DNA from: Alphaproteobacteria bacterium
GTDB taxonomy: Bacteria > Pseudomonadota > Alphaproteobacteria > Rickettsiales > JABSSG01
Length of the DNA stretch: 64,000 bases
Assembly (NCBI GenBank): GCA_030426905.1
Contig: JAUHXQ010000002.1
Location: forward strand, 62,001 to 126,000
Reading direction: 5' to 3'
Shown: one piece after another, positions 8,014 through 16,690 of the stretch
Position numbering within the stretch: the first letter of the stretch is position 1
How the letters are laid out: every line of letters begins with the position of its first letter
Notes under the pieces: generated by a model
Seen by the model: only the letters and a program-made list of their open reading frames with translations
Told to the model about the DNA's origin: nothing
The model's database searches: none
Program-made: the position numbers and the translations under genes

Positions 8014-10812
8014 ATGGCTTTATTTCATATCAGAGCAGGACAAAAATTTCTACCTGCTTTGGCACAAGGAATCATCAAAAGATTTAAATATTTGAATTTA
8101 GGTAAAGTTACTATCTTACTGCCCTCAATACGTTCTGCCATAGCATTAAAAGAAGAATTATCAACTTACGACTCTGTAGATAATCTGCCTAAAATATTGA
8201 CTTTTAAAGACATTTTTTATTTAGCTAAAAATCGCTGTTCTCCACTAAAAGATCTACCTATTCTCTCCCCTATAGAATATAAAATAAATATTGCTAATAA
8301 AATTTATAAGCACCAAAATTGCAGCTATAATAATGCGTTTTCAGTAGCATGTGAATTGCATGAAATAATCGAGCAATTAGAAAAAGAGAATATTGATTTA
8401 ACAACAATAACATCTATTAACCTAGGTGAACTACCCCAGCATATAGAAAAATTAATTAATAACTTTAAAATTGTTATATCTCAACTAGGAAAAGCACAAG
8501 AAATAAGCGATGCAGCTATATACAATCAAGCAGTAACACGCCTCATTGCAGAGTGGAATATTAATGCTCCTAACAATCCAATTATTGCAGCAGGATCAAC
8601 AGGCAGCATTAAGGCTACTTCTACTTTGTTAGAGTTTTTAGTAAATTTACCTAATGGCTTCGTAGTGCTTAATGCTGCTGATATTATTTTGTCTGAAAAT
8701 TCTTGGAACAAAATTAATGAGTATCACCCCTCTTTTTATATCAAAAAATTTTTAGATCATCTTGCAATCAGCAGAGACTCTTTAGTATCTTGGGTTGATG
8801 AAGAACATCAAATTGATAAAGTTAGAGAGAGATTTCTATCTGAAGTAATGTGCCCAGCTGGGCATACTGTCAATTGGCAGCAATTACATCCTCAAATATT
8901 TAATCAATTAAATGGAATCAGCTACGCTGAATGCAATAATTTACACGAAGAATCTTTTGTTATCACAACAAAAGTTAAAGAACTTCTAAATCTAGGATAT
9001 AGCAATATTGGTGTAATAACGTATAATTCGCTTTTAGCAAAAAGAATTCAAATAGCATTAGCAGATACTAACATAGAGATTGATAATTCTTACGGACAAA
9101 AAATAAGTGATTCGCCTGAATGTAGTTTAATAAAATTGTCAGTAAAAGCTTTAGAAGAAAAATTATCACCTCATTCCTTTCTTGGTCTGATAAAGCACCC
9201 TCTATTTAATTGTAACGTCTCTGACACTTTGATCTATAAGTTGGAAATAGAATATTTTAGAGGAATGTGCAAACACACAGATTTAATGCATTTAGCAACA
9301 TTAGTAGAGAGCAAAGATTTACAGATATTTTTACAAAAGCTTTATGAGAAATATAATGATTTTACTATTCTCTTAAAAGGAAAACACAAATTCATAGAGT
9401 TTGCGAATTCTTTATTTAGTTTAATTCTCTGTTTTACTACAGAAAATAAGCTCATTATTAATCTATTAGATGAATTAAAAAATTTAGGTAACAATATAAA
9501 ACAAGTTACTTTTTTTGAGTTTAAAAATATATTAAACTATTATTTAGCTAAAAAATTTTTATATGAAAAAATCTGCACTAAGCCATCGCTATATATACTT
9601 AGCCCTACGGAAAGTAGGTTATTAAGCTTTGATTACGTAATATTAGCTGGTCTAAATGATGATTCTTGGCCTCAAAACAATACAAAATTTAGCTGGATTA
9701 ATGATGCACTTGCTAGCAAAGCAAAATCTTTTTCTTTTCAAGGACAGCAAATTGGTAAATCAGCACGAGATTTTTATATTCTTGCCCATAACAAAGAAGT
9801 ACTTTTAACTAGATCTCGCATCGTTGATGGATCTTCTAAAATTGAGAGTAGGTTTATCACCCGCCTAAAGGCAGTAGCTAGTAAAGTTGATAAAATTACT
9901 GCAATCGAAGAAGCAGCAAGCTTTGTTAAACATGAAGCAAAACAAATTTATACGCCAAAAGAATTTTTTATATATAAGCTACCAAAACCTAAACCTCCAA
10001 AAAACTTACGCCCTACTTCGTTATCTGTGACAGCAATTGAAAAATTAGTTACTGATCCATATTATATTTATGCCACAAAAATATTAAATTTAAAAAAATT
10101 AGACGATATAGATAGGCTACCCACACACGCAGACTTTGGTAACTTTATTCATAAAATTATAGATATTTTTAATAAAAATTATCAACACTTGAATCATAAA
10201 GATGCATTAAAAATGTTGATGAAACATGCAAGGAATGAACTAGTAAATGTTAGTCACAAGACTATTATCGATAAAATATGGATTCCTAGATTTAAAAAAA
10301 TAGCAAAATGGCTAGTAGAATTTGAAGAGAGAGTTAGATCGCAAAAAAAAATAAAGATATGCAGTGAAATCAAAGGCAGCTTAACTATTCCTTTGGATAA
10401 AAATTTCTTTTTTTTAACTGCAAAAGCAGATAGAATCGAAATATGCGGTAATACTTGCAGTATAATAGACTTTAAAACCGGGACTCCTCCTAACACAAAA
10501 GACACAAAATTAGGATTTGCTCCTCAGCTTCTTTTAGAAGCTTTAATAGCAAAACATCATGGTTTTAACATTAAAATTAATAAAGTAGAAAAACTCTGCT
10601 ACATCCAGCTAGGATTAGCAAAAAAACTAGGTAAAACAACTGATATCAACGATAATATTGATCTATTAACTGAAGAAACGTATGATGGACTAATCAAATT
10701 AGTTAATACCTATATGAATCCAGAAACACCATATCTAATTGGTACCAATAATAATCGAAATACCTATAACGATTTTATCCATTTAGAAAGGGTACAAGAA
10801 TCAATTTTATAA
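8014..10812 (+). CDS. addB: Double-strand break repair protein AddB, alphaproteobacterial type
   Basis: The 932-residue nuclease/helicase-like subunit of AddAB, which resects double-strand breaks for RecA loading. The N-terminal half resembles an inactivated UvrD-like helicase; alpha-type AddB starts like this one (FHIRAGQKFLPALAQGI, then VTILLPSIRSAIALKEEL). A conserved block VILAGLNDDSWPQ sits near residue 548. The C-terminus holds a PD-(D/E)XK nuclease of the RecB type: TAKADRIEI followed by CSIIDFKTGTPP, with Asp-Lys in the DFK motif. addA is not in the window. It heads a plus-strand run of four genes; the next gene begins at the base after the stop. Confidence 0.9.
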   Translation: MALFHIRAGQKFLPALAQGIIKRFKYLNLGKVTILLPSIRSAIALKEELSTYDSVDNLPKILTFKDIFYLAKNRCSPLKDLPILSPIEYKINIANKIYKHQNCSYNNAFSVACELHEIIEQLEKENIDLTTITSINLGELPQHIEKLINNFKIVISQLGKAQEISDAAIYNQAVTRLIAEWNINAPNNPIIAAGSTGSIKATSTLLEFLVNLPNGFVVLNAADIILSENSWNKINEYHPSFYIKKFLDHLAISRDSLVSWVDEEHQIDKVRERFLSEVMCPAGHTVNWQQLHPQIFNQLNGISYAECNNLHEESFVITTKVKELLNLGYSNIGVITYNSLLAKRIQIALADTNIEIDNSYGQKISDSPECSLIKLSVKALEEKLSPHSFLGLIKHPLFNCNVSDTLIYKLEIEYFRGMCKHTDLMHLATLVESKDLQIFLQKLYEKYNDFTILLKGKHKFIEFANSLFSLILCFTTENKLIINLLDELKNLGNNIKQVTFFEFKNILNYYLAKKFLYEKICTKPSLYILSPTESRLLSFDYVILAGLNDDSWPQNNTKFSWINDALASKAKSFSFQGQQIGKSARDFYILAHNKEVLLTRSRIVDGSSKIESRFITRLKAVASKVDKITAIEEAASFVKHEAKQIYTPKEFFIYKLPKPKPPKNLRPTSLSVTAIEKLVTDPYYIYATKILNLKKLDDIDRLPTHADFGNFIHKIIDIFNKNYQHLNHKDALKMLMKHARNELVNVSHKTIIDKIWIPRFKKIAKWLVEFEERVRSQKKIKICSEIKGSLTIPLDKNFFFLTAKADRIEICGNTCSIIDFKTGTPPNTKDTKLGFAPQLLLEALIAKHHGFNIKINKVEKLCYIQLGLAKKLGKTTDINDNIDLLTEETYDGLIKLVNTYMNPETPYLIGTNNNRNTYNDFIHLERVQESIL

Positions 10813-11559
10813 ATGAACCAGTCATCTTTCATATTAGTCCACGGTGCTTGGCATAATAGTTATTGCTGGCACTTAATTGCACCAATCTTAAGACAAAAAA
10901 ATCATCAAGTATTCGTTACTGACTTTTCTACAAAAGCAGCAAACCACCATTATAAATTTGCATCATATTATGAAGAAGCTCTGCAATTCTGTAAAATAGC
11001 TCCTCCTCCTTTAATATTGGTTGGACACAGCATGGGTGGAGCTGTAGTTAACCAACTATATAATCATATAGTAAACTTGAATCATAATATAAAAAATAAT
11101 ATTAAAGCTTTGGTATATATAGCAGGTTGCTTGCCACAAAATGGAGAATCTATATCTAATATATTTGTTAATGCCCAAGTTAAATCTATGTTAAGTGAAA
11201 ATCTAATTATTACAAAGAAAACAAATTATATTGATATAAATCAAGAAAAAATATGCGATATATTTTATAATAACTGCTACCAGAATAAGAAAAAATTATT
11301 CCAATACAAATCTTACATTGTTACTCAGTCTTTAAAAGCCTTACAAGAACCTCTTTTCATCAACGAATCTCAAATATCAGCAATCTCTAAATATTATATC
11401 GAATGTTTACAAGACAATGCAATTGATATTGCAGTGCAAAAAAATATTCACAGCAAGTTTAATCACAATATGTCGCTTTTTTCGCTTGATGCTGATCATT
11501 CTCCCTTTTATTCGCAACCAGAAAACTTGGCAGCAATATTGCAAAATATAGCAAAATAA
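10813..11559 (+). CDS. Alpha/beta-hydrolase fold esterase-like protein
   Basis: A 248-residue protein starting FILVHGAWHNSYCWHLIAPIL, the HG oxyanion motif of the alpha/beta hydrolase fold, followed by the nucleophile elbow LVGHSMGG (Ser near residue 75). A C-terminal His in LDADHSPF (near residue 233) fits the catalytic His of the MES/hydroxynitrile-lyase-like esterase branch (usual form GADH(S/M)). No signal peptide, so cytoplasmic. Its ATG directly follows the addB TAA, so it is probably translated by coupling, although no functional link to repair is apparent. The reaction is not predictable beyond ester or related bond hydrolysis. Confidence 0.85.
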   Translation: MNQSSFILVHGAWHNSYCWHLIAPILRQKNHQVFVTDFSTKAANHHYKFASYYEEALQFCKIAPPPLILVGHSMGGAVVNQLYNHIVNLNHNIKNNIKALVYIAGCLPQNGESISNIFVNAQVKSMLSENLIITKKTNYIDINQEKICDIFYNNCYQNKKKLFQYKSYIVTQSLKALQEPLFINESQISAISKYYIECLQDNAIDIAVQKNIHSKFNHNMSLFSLDADHSPFYSQPENLAAILQNIAK

Positions 11560-11662
11560 AAACTAAATGTTTTTTATAATTATTATGGATGATCTGGTTT
11601 ATTTGTGCTACAAAGAAGCAATGCCATTTACAGGCAGTAAATATATAAAAATAAAGATCGTA

Positions 11663-12331
11663 ATGAAAATATTTATTGATACAGCCAATATGAAAGATAT
11701 ATATGATTTTCTTGATATAGGGCTAATTGATGGAGTAACTACTAACCCTTCTCTTATTGCAAAAACTGGAGAAAATGTTGAACAAGTAATCAAAAAAATA
11801 TGCCAAACTGTAAAGGGCCCAGTAAGCGCTGAAGTAGTTGCTACAAACTATAAAAATATGATAACGGAAGGAAAAAAATTAGCAGATATCGCATCAAATG
11901 TTGTAGTAAAATTACCAATAACTTGGGACGGATTAAAAGCTTGTTTTCATCTATCACAAAATAATATTAAAACTAATATGACACTTTGTTTTTCTGCAAG
12001 TCAAGCTTTACTAGCCGCAAAAGCTGGAGCTACTTATGTATCTCCTTTTATCGGTCGTCTAGATGATATCGGTCAGAACGGAATGAGTATTATAGAAGAA
12101 ACCAAAGAAATATATAGTAATTACGAGCAATTAAAAACAGAAATTTTAGTAGCATCAATTCGAAGTATAAATCACTTAATAGACGCTGCTATAATTGGAG
12201 CACATATTGCAACAGTACCTCCTAAAATTATTCAAAATTTAATCAACCACCCTCTCACTGATGTAGGGCTAGATATTTTTCTTAAAGACTACCAACAATC
12301 TCAAAATAGAATAAAAAATGATACCACTTGA
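11663..12331 (+). CDS. fsa: Transaldolase-like / fructose-6-phosphate aldolase family protein
   Basis: A 222-residue class I aldolase of the short transaldolase (TalC/FSA) group, linking sugar phosphates of the pentose-phosphate and glycolytic pathways. Recognisable parts are MKIFIDTANMKDI, GVTTNPSLIAKTG, the Schiff-base lysine in VVKLPIT (near residue 82), and YVSPFIGRLDDIG. The start is set at the ATG of MKIFIDTAN (11663), because the open frame further upstream (from 11567) encodes unrelated residues and the family begins here. It overlaps plsY by 14 bases. Whether it acts as transaldolase or F6P aldolase cannot be told from sequence alone. Confidence 0.9.
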   Translation: MKIFIDTANMKDIYDFLDIGLIDGVTTNPSLIAKTGENVEQVIKKICQTVKGPVSAEVVATNYKNMITEGKKLADIASNVVVKLPITWDGLKACFHLSQNNIKTNMTLCFSASQALLAAKAGATYVSPFIGRLDDIGQNGMSIIEETKEIYSNYEQLKTEILVASIRSINHLIDAAIIGAHIATVPPKIIQNLINHPLTDVGLDIFLKDYQQSQNRIKNDTT

Positions 12332-12914
12332 ATTATGCCATGCTAAATTTATCCTAATTTTTATTGCTACAGGTTATCTATTAGGATCCATACCATTTGG
12401 ATTAATTTTAACTAAAATATGTGGTTATGGTAACATACGCAAGTTAGGATCTGGTAATATTGGAGCTACCAATGTTTTGCGTAATAGTAATAAAGTTCTT
12501 GCTGCCTTAACTTTGATTCTGGATGGAACTAAAGGCATCTTCGCTATTTTATTAGCTAGACTTTTTTGTCAGGATTATTTAGTTGACTTATATGTTGGCG
12601 TTGCATCAGTTATTGGACATATTTTTCCTATATGGCTACAGTTTAGAGGGGGAAAAGGAGTTGCTACTGCTCTAGGAGTATTTTTGTTGTGGAACTGGCA
12701 CTTAGGATTGATGTCTTGTGCAATTTGGTTGTTTTCTTATACAATTGCTAGAGTTTCAGCAGTAGCTGCAATTGTATCATTTATTATGACTCCAGTTCTA
12801 AGTTATTCTTCGACTCATGATATAAGGCTGGTATTTGCTGTAAGCTTTCTATGCATATTGGTAGTAATTCGACACTACGATAACATTAAATACGCCTTAA
12901 AAAAAAGGTCCTAA
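12318..12914 (+). CDS. plsY: Glycerol-3-phosphate acyltransferase PlsY
   Basis: A 198-residue integral inner-membrane enzyme that transfers acyl groups from acyl-phosphate to glycerol-3-phosphate, the first step of phospholipid synthesis. All three PlsY motifs are visible: GSIPFGLIL followed by KLGSGNIGATNVLR (motif 1), GHIFPIWLQFRGGKGVAT (motif 2) and the C-terminal VVIRHYDNIK (motif 3). About five hydrophobic segments are evident. It overlaps the aldolase gene by 14 bases in another frame, and its stop codon lies inside the stem of a terminator-like hairpin. Confidence 0.95.
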   Translation: MIPLELCHAKFILIFIATGYLLGSIPFGLILTKICGYGNIRKLGSGNIGATNVLRNSNKVLAALTLILDGTKGIFAILLARLFCQDYLVDLYVGVASVIGHIFPIWLQFRGGKGVATALGVFLLWNWHLGLMSCAIWLFSYTIARVSAVAAIVSFIMTPVLSYSSTHDIRLVFAVSFLCILVVIRHYDNIKYALKKRS

Positions 12915-12938
12915 GACATAAGTAAAATTTCTTAGGAC
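12908..12938 (+). terminator. Hairpin overlapping the plsY stop
   Basis: GTCCTAAGA (12908-12916) pairs perfectly with TCTTAGGAC (12930-12938) around a 13-base loop. The plsY TAA is in the left arm. A short T run (12949-12953) follows at a distance of about ten bases, so it may terminate the addB-plsY run, and from the other strand it lies just past the stop of the convergent gene. Confidence 0.5.
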
Positions 12939-12963
12939 AAGACTACTGTTTTTGAAATAATAA

Positions 12964-13863
12964 TTATAACTCTCCTTCATTATCTTCAGAAGGTAAACCT
13001 GCCAATACTGTTTCTACGACATTTTCATATCTCGCATCTATTACTGTAACACCTGTTCGTGATTGTATGTTTGTGACATCATTATTATCTGAATACGAGT
13101 AATCTTTTATAAAAAACTGTTTTAAATCAACCTCAGGATAAGATTGCAATTTTTTACCAATCCCATCATGGCTAGCGCCAACAGTAAAGATTATTTTTTC
13201 TTCTTTTTCACAGGTTTCTTTGATTTTATTAGACATAAATTGATCTCGACAATTTGTATCTCTTTGCTCACACTCATTTACGACATCCACCCCTTTTGCA
13301 TCCATTCCTAACATTAAGCAATCTAAGAACAAATCTGTATATAATTTCATGCTATCATTTTCTTCTGGTTGATTATCTAGGATTTTTATCCCTATTTCTT
13401 TTAATGATTTTAACAACTCTTCATGAAATTTTTTAGGTACTCCTCTCATTTCTTTTACGCCTAATGGAAACGCAAATTTCTTACCACTAATTTCCACTTT
13501 ATTTCCGTTTGGCTGGCCGGAAGCATGACTATTAATAATTTTTAATAATTTTGGGAATTCTTTTGACTTTATATTTGGAATATCTTTAATTTCTTGCTTA
13601 GTTAAATCGTATTTTGAGGAAGTGTATACTAGATTTTTTTTTACTTCATTTAGCACTACCTCAATATTTTCTTTATTTCCATTGCTATGCAAACTTTTTG
13701 TTAGATCATTTAAACTACTTATAACTTCATCTTCGTGAGGACCTTCAAATAAAAATTTTTCATATCCTAAGTCATTTAATTTTGGTAATAAACTTTTCAA
13801 AGAACTCCAGGATATTGGTTTATTATGGACATTATAAAAAATTAAAACGCTACATTTATTCAT
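12964..13863 (-). CDS. Unknown protein, possibly distant TraB/GumN-like
   Basis: A 299-residue soluble protein with no signal peptide or membrane segment. I do not recognise it with certainty. It starts with a beta strand SVLIFYNVHN, has an acidic motif FEGPHEDEV near residue 40, and near residue 239 IIFTVGASHDGIGKKL. The pair of an early E-G acidic motif and a late VGxxHxxG element recalls TraB/GumN proteins, but the rest does not obviously match, so this is only a suggestion. It is convergent with plsY, and about 256 bp separate it from petA. Codon use resembles its neighbours. It may be a lineage-specific gene. Confidence 0.55.
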   Translation of the reverse strand: MNKCSVLIFYNVHNKPISWSSLKSLLPKLNDLGYEKFLFEGPHEDEVISSLNDLTKSLHSNGNKENIEVVLNEVKKNLVYTSSKYDLTKQEIKDIPNIKSKEFPKLLKIINSHASGQPNGNKVEISGKKFAFPLGVKEMRGVPKKFHEELLKSLKEIGIKILDNQPEENDSMKLYTDLFLDCLMLGMDAKGVDVVNECEQRDTNCRDQFMSNKIKETCEKEEKIIFTVGASHDGIGKKLQSYPEVDLKQFFIKDYSYSDNNDVTNIQSRTGVTVIDARYENVVETVLAGLPSEDNEGEL

Positions 13864-13980
13864 TGTTAATCCTTATTAAAATTTTGTGTATACATTACAC
13901 AAATTATTAAAAACCATCAAGATAAAAAATAATCTGCATAAATTTTCTTTTGAAAAATAACATATGGCAATTAATTAGCA

Positions 13981-14009
13981 TTGATAAAATTTGATCGTTT
14001 GTATATAAA
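13981..14009 (+). promoter_or_regulatory. Candidate promoter of the petABC operon
   Basis: TTGATA (13981-13986), a 17-base spacer, and TATAAA (14004-14009) form a good housekeeping-type promoter about 110 bases upstream of the petA ATG. The remaining leader contains a short palindrome AGATTAATCT but no ORF. Confidence 0.5.
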
Positions 14010-14119
14010 ATTAGATTATAAGATTTTTAAAGATCAAAAAAATTGTATGATTCGTAAGGCATAGCATACCAGAGAACATTAGATTAATCTCATTTAATAA
14101 TTTTTTGGGTTAATTATTT

Positions 14120-14659
14120 ATGGAGAGAAAAGTTAAAACCGTTGCATCCACCAAAAAAGTTACTCGGCGTGACTTTATTGTTTTAAGCGCTACTGCTGTT
14201 GCTGGCGTAGGAGTAGGAGTTGCCGCTTGGCCATTTATTGATTCTATGAACCCAGCAGCAGATGTTCTTGCTCTTGCCTCAATTGAAGTAGATATTTCTC
14301 CTATCGAAGTTGGACAAACATTAAAGGTTCTTTGGCAAGGTAAGCCTGTTTTTATTAGACACCGTACAGAGCAAGAAGTAGCAGAAGCAGAAACAACAAA
14401 TTGGCGTAATTTACCAGATCCAGAACCAGACTCTGCTCGAGTTAAACCTGATCATAAAAAATGGCTAATTATGATAGGAGTATGCACACATCTAGGATGT
14501 ATTCCTATAGGCGATAGCGGCGACTATGGTGGATGGCTTTGTCCATGCCATGGTTCTCATTATGATACATCTGGGAGAATAAGAAAAGGTCCAGCCCCCA
14601 CTAACCTAGTTATTCCTGAATATAAATTTATTACAGATACTCAAATTAAGATAGGATAA
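14120..14659 (+). CDS. petA: Ubiquinol-cytochrome c reductase Rieske iron-sulfur subunit
   Basis: The 179-residue Rieske protein of complex III passes electrons from ubiquinol to cytochrome c1. An N-terminal twin-arginine-type anchor is visible ([21 protein letters not shown], read in two parts: RR at residues 15-16, then a hydrophobic helix). The 2Fe-2S ligands are in CTHLGC and CPCHGSHYD, near residues 123-145, each contributing a Cys and a His. Length matches the family. It is the first gene of petABC and overlaps the petB start by one base (TAATG). Confidence 0.97.
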   Translation: MERKVKTVASTKKVTRRDFIVLSATAVAGVGVGVAAWPFIDSMNPAADVLALASIEVDISPIEVGQTLKVLWQGKPVFIRHRTEQEVAEAETTNWRNLPDPEPDSARVKPDHKKWLIMIGVCTHLGCIPIGDSGDYGGWLCPCHGSHYDTSGRIRKGPAPTNLVIPEYKFITDTQIKIG

Positions 14660-15879
14660 TGAAAGAAGAAATAAGAGCAAAGAAAAAACCTAAAAAGCAA
14701 ACTGTTATTGATTGGATTGAGTATAGGTTGCCAATATTTTCTTTTGTCAGGCATCTTGCAGAATATAGAACGCCTAAAAACTTAAACTACATGTGGAGCT
14801 TTGGCTCTATTGCTGGAATTGCTCTAGTAATTCAAATTGTCACCGGCATTTTTCTAGCAATGCATTATACACCGAGCTCTGATAAAGCCTTTGCAAGCGT
14901 AGAGTATATAATGAGAAATGTTAATTATGGATGGCTTATTAGATATCTACATGCAGTTGGCGCCTCGATGTTTTTTATGTCAGTATATATCCATATCGCT
15001 AGAGGTCTCTATTACGGATCATATAAGTCACCACGTGAACTAGTGTGGTTCTTAGGAATTTTTATCTTTTTACTAATGATGGCAACAGCGTTCATGGGAT
15101 ATGTTTTGCCATGGGGGCAAATGAGTTTTTGGGGAGCTACTGTAATTATTAACTTATTTTCCTCAATACCTATAGTTGGCGAATCAATAGTTAGGTGGCT
15201 TTGGGGAGGATTTGCTGTAGGCAATCCTACTTTACAGCGTTTATTTGCATTACATTACTTATTCCCTTTTATTATTGTAGCTGTTGTAATATTGCATATT
15301 GTTGCATTACATATTCACGGATCAAATAATCCTACAGGGGTAGAGGTAAAAACTAAAAAGGATACAGTACCTTTTCACCCTTATTATACAGTCAAAGATT
15401 TTTTTGGTTTTGGTATTTACTTTATTGTTTATGCTTATTTTGTTTTTTACCAGCCACTTTATCTAGGTCATCCTGATAATAATATAGAAGCAAATCCTTT
15501 GGTAACTCCTGAGCATATAGTTCCTGAATGGTATATGTTACCTTTTTATGCAATTTTGCGTGCTATACCTAGCAAATTAGGAGGAGTAATTATCATGATG
15601 GGGGCTATGCTAATTTTGCTAGCATTACCATGGTTAGACAAGTCAAAGATAAAAAGTGGAAAATACAGACCTGTTTTTAAAGTCACTTATTGGATTTTTA
15701 TTTTTGATGTAATGCTACTTGGCTACGTTGGTGGAAATCCTCCTGAAGGAGTATATATATATCTAGGGAGGTTTGCAACTTTCTATTATTTTACACATTT
15801 TCTATTGATATTACCGCTATTAAGTAGATATGAAAAACACCTACCTCTACCTAGATCAATAAGCGAAGCATATAAATGA
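14659..15879 (+). CDS. petB: Cytochrome b of the bc1 complex
   Basis: A 406-residue polytopic membrane subunit that binds two haems b and forms both quinone sites. Eight transmembrane helices are readable. Haem ligands sit in helix 2 ([12 protein letters not shown] and [13 protein letters not shown]) and helix 4 ([12 protein letters not shown] and [15 protein letters not shown]). The Qo-site PEWY motif appears as [13 protein letters not shown]. An N-terminal extension [13 protein letters not shown] is basic and cytoplasmic. It overlaps petA by one base and petC by four (ATGA), giving a tightly coupled operon. Confidence 0.97.
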   Translation: MKEEIRAKKKPKKQTVIDWIEYRLPIFSFVRHLAEYRTPKNLNYMWSFGSIAGIALVIQIVTGIFLAMHYTPSSDKAFASVEYIMRNVNYGWLIRYLHAVGASMFFMSVYIHIARGLYYGSYKSPRELVWFLGIFIFLLMMATAFMGYVLPWGQMSFWGATVIINLFSSIPIVGESIVRWLWGGFAVGNPTLQRLFALHYLFPFIIVAVVILHIVALHIHGSNNPTGVEVKTKKDTVPFHPYYTVKDFFGFGIYFIVYAYFVFYQPLYLGHPDNNIEANPLVTPEHIVPEWYMLPFYAILRAIPSKLGGVIIMMGAMLILLALPWLDKSKIKSGKYRPVFKVTYWIFIFDVMLLGYVGGNPPEGVYIYLGRFATFYYFTHFLLILPLLSRYEKHLPLPRSISEAYK

Positions 15880-16670
15880 AAAATTTAAATCTAAGATATT
15901 TCTTTTTTATCCTAATTTTAAGCTTAATAACTTTTATAATTGATGGTGCGCTTGCAGTTTCTTCTCAAGATAAGCCTAAAAACATAAAATGGCCTTTTGA
16001 TGGCATATTTGGTTATTTTGATAAACGTGCTATACAAAGAGGATTTCAAGTATATAAGGAAGTATGCCAAACATGTCATTCTCTGCGCTATATTTCTTAT
16101 CGCAACTTAGAAGAAGTTGGCTTTTCACCGCAAGAAGTCAAAGCTATTGCTTCTGGATACCAAATTACTGATGGTCCAAATGATCAGGGAGAAATGTTTC
16201 AGCGTCCTGCCAATCCTACTGACATGTTTGTTCCTCCTTATGAAAATGAAAAAGCTGCAAGAGCAGCTAACAATGGTGCTTATCCTGTTGATCTCTCTTT
16301 AATTGTTAATGCACGACCTAATGGTGCTAATTACGTATATTCAATTTTAACTGGATATTTATCTGTAGATGATGCCAATGCTCTACCTAAAGGTTTTAAA
16401 CTTTCATCTGGTATGCATTTTAATCCATATTTTCCTAATAAACAGATAGCAATGCCCCCTCCTCTCAGCGATAATCTTGTCTCTTATGCTGATGGTACTG
16501 AGGCAACAATTGATCAAATGGCTAAAGATATTGTCACGTTTTTACAATGGACCGCTGAACCAGAGATGGAAAATCGTAAATTAATGGGTATAAAAATTAC
16601 TATCTATCTTATAATCTTTACAATTATATTCTACCTAGCAAAGCGCAGAATTTGGCGAAAAATAAAATAA
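15876..16670 (+). CDS. petC: Cytochrome c1 of the bc1 complex
   Basis: A 264-residue membrane-anchored c-type cytochrome that accepts electrons from the Rieske protein. It has an N-terminal signal segment (residues about 8-28), a single haem site CQTCH (near residue 65), the downstream axial-Met region [12 protein letters not shown] and AMPPPLSD, and a C-terminal transmembrane anchor ([18 protein letters not shown]). The start ATGA overlaps the petB stop. A putative effector gene follows 20 bases later on the same strand. Confidence 0.96.
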   Translation: MKNLNLRYFFFILILSLITFIIDGALAVSSQDKPKNIKWPFDGIFGYFDKRAIQRGFQVYKEVCQTCHSLRYISYRNLEEVGFSPQEVKAIASGYQITDGPNDQGEMFQRPANPTDMFVPPYENEKAARAANNGAYPVDLSLIVNARPNGANYVYSILTGYLSVDDANALPKGFKLSSGMHFNPYFPNKQIAMPPPLSDNLVSYADGTEATIDQMAKDIVTFLQWTAEPEMENRKLMGIKITIYLIIFTIIFYLAKRRIWRKIK

Positions 16671-16690
16671 CGAATTATAAAGAGGGTAAT

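Noticed and set aside
16652-16690. Longer start for the gene after petC
   Set aside because: It would overlap petC, whereas the ATG at 16691 has AGAGGG upstream.
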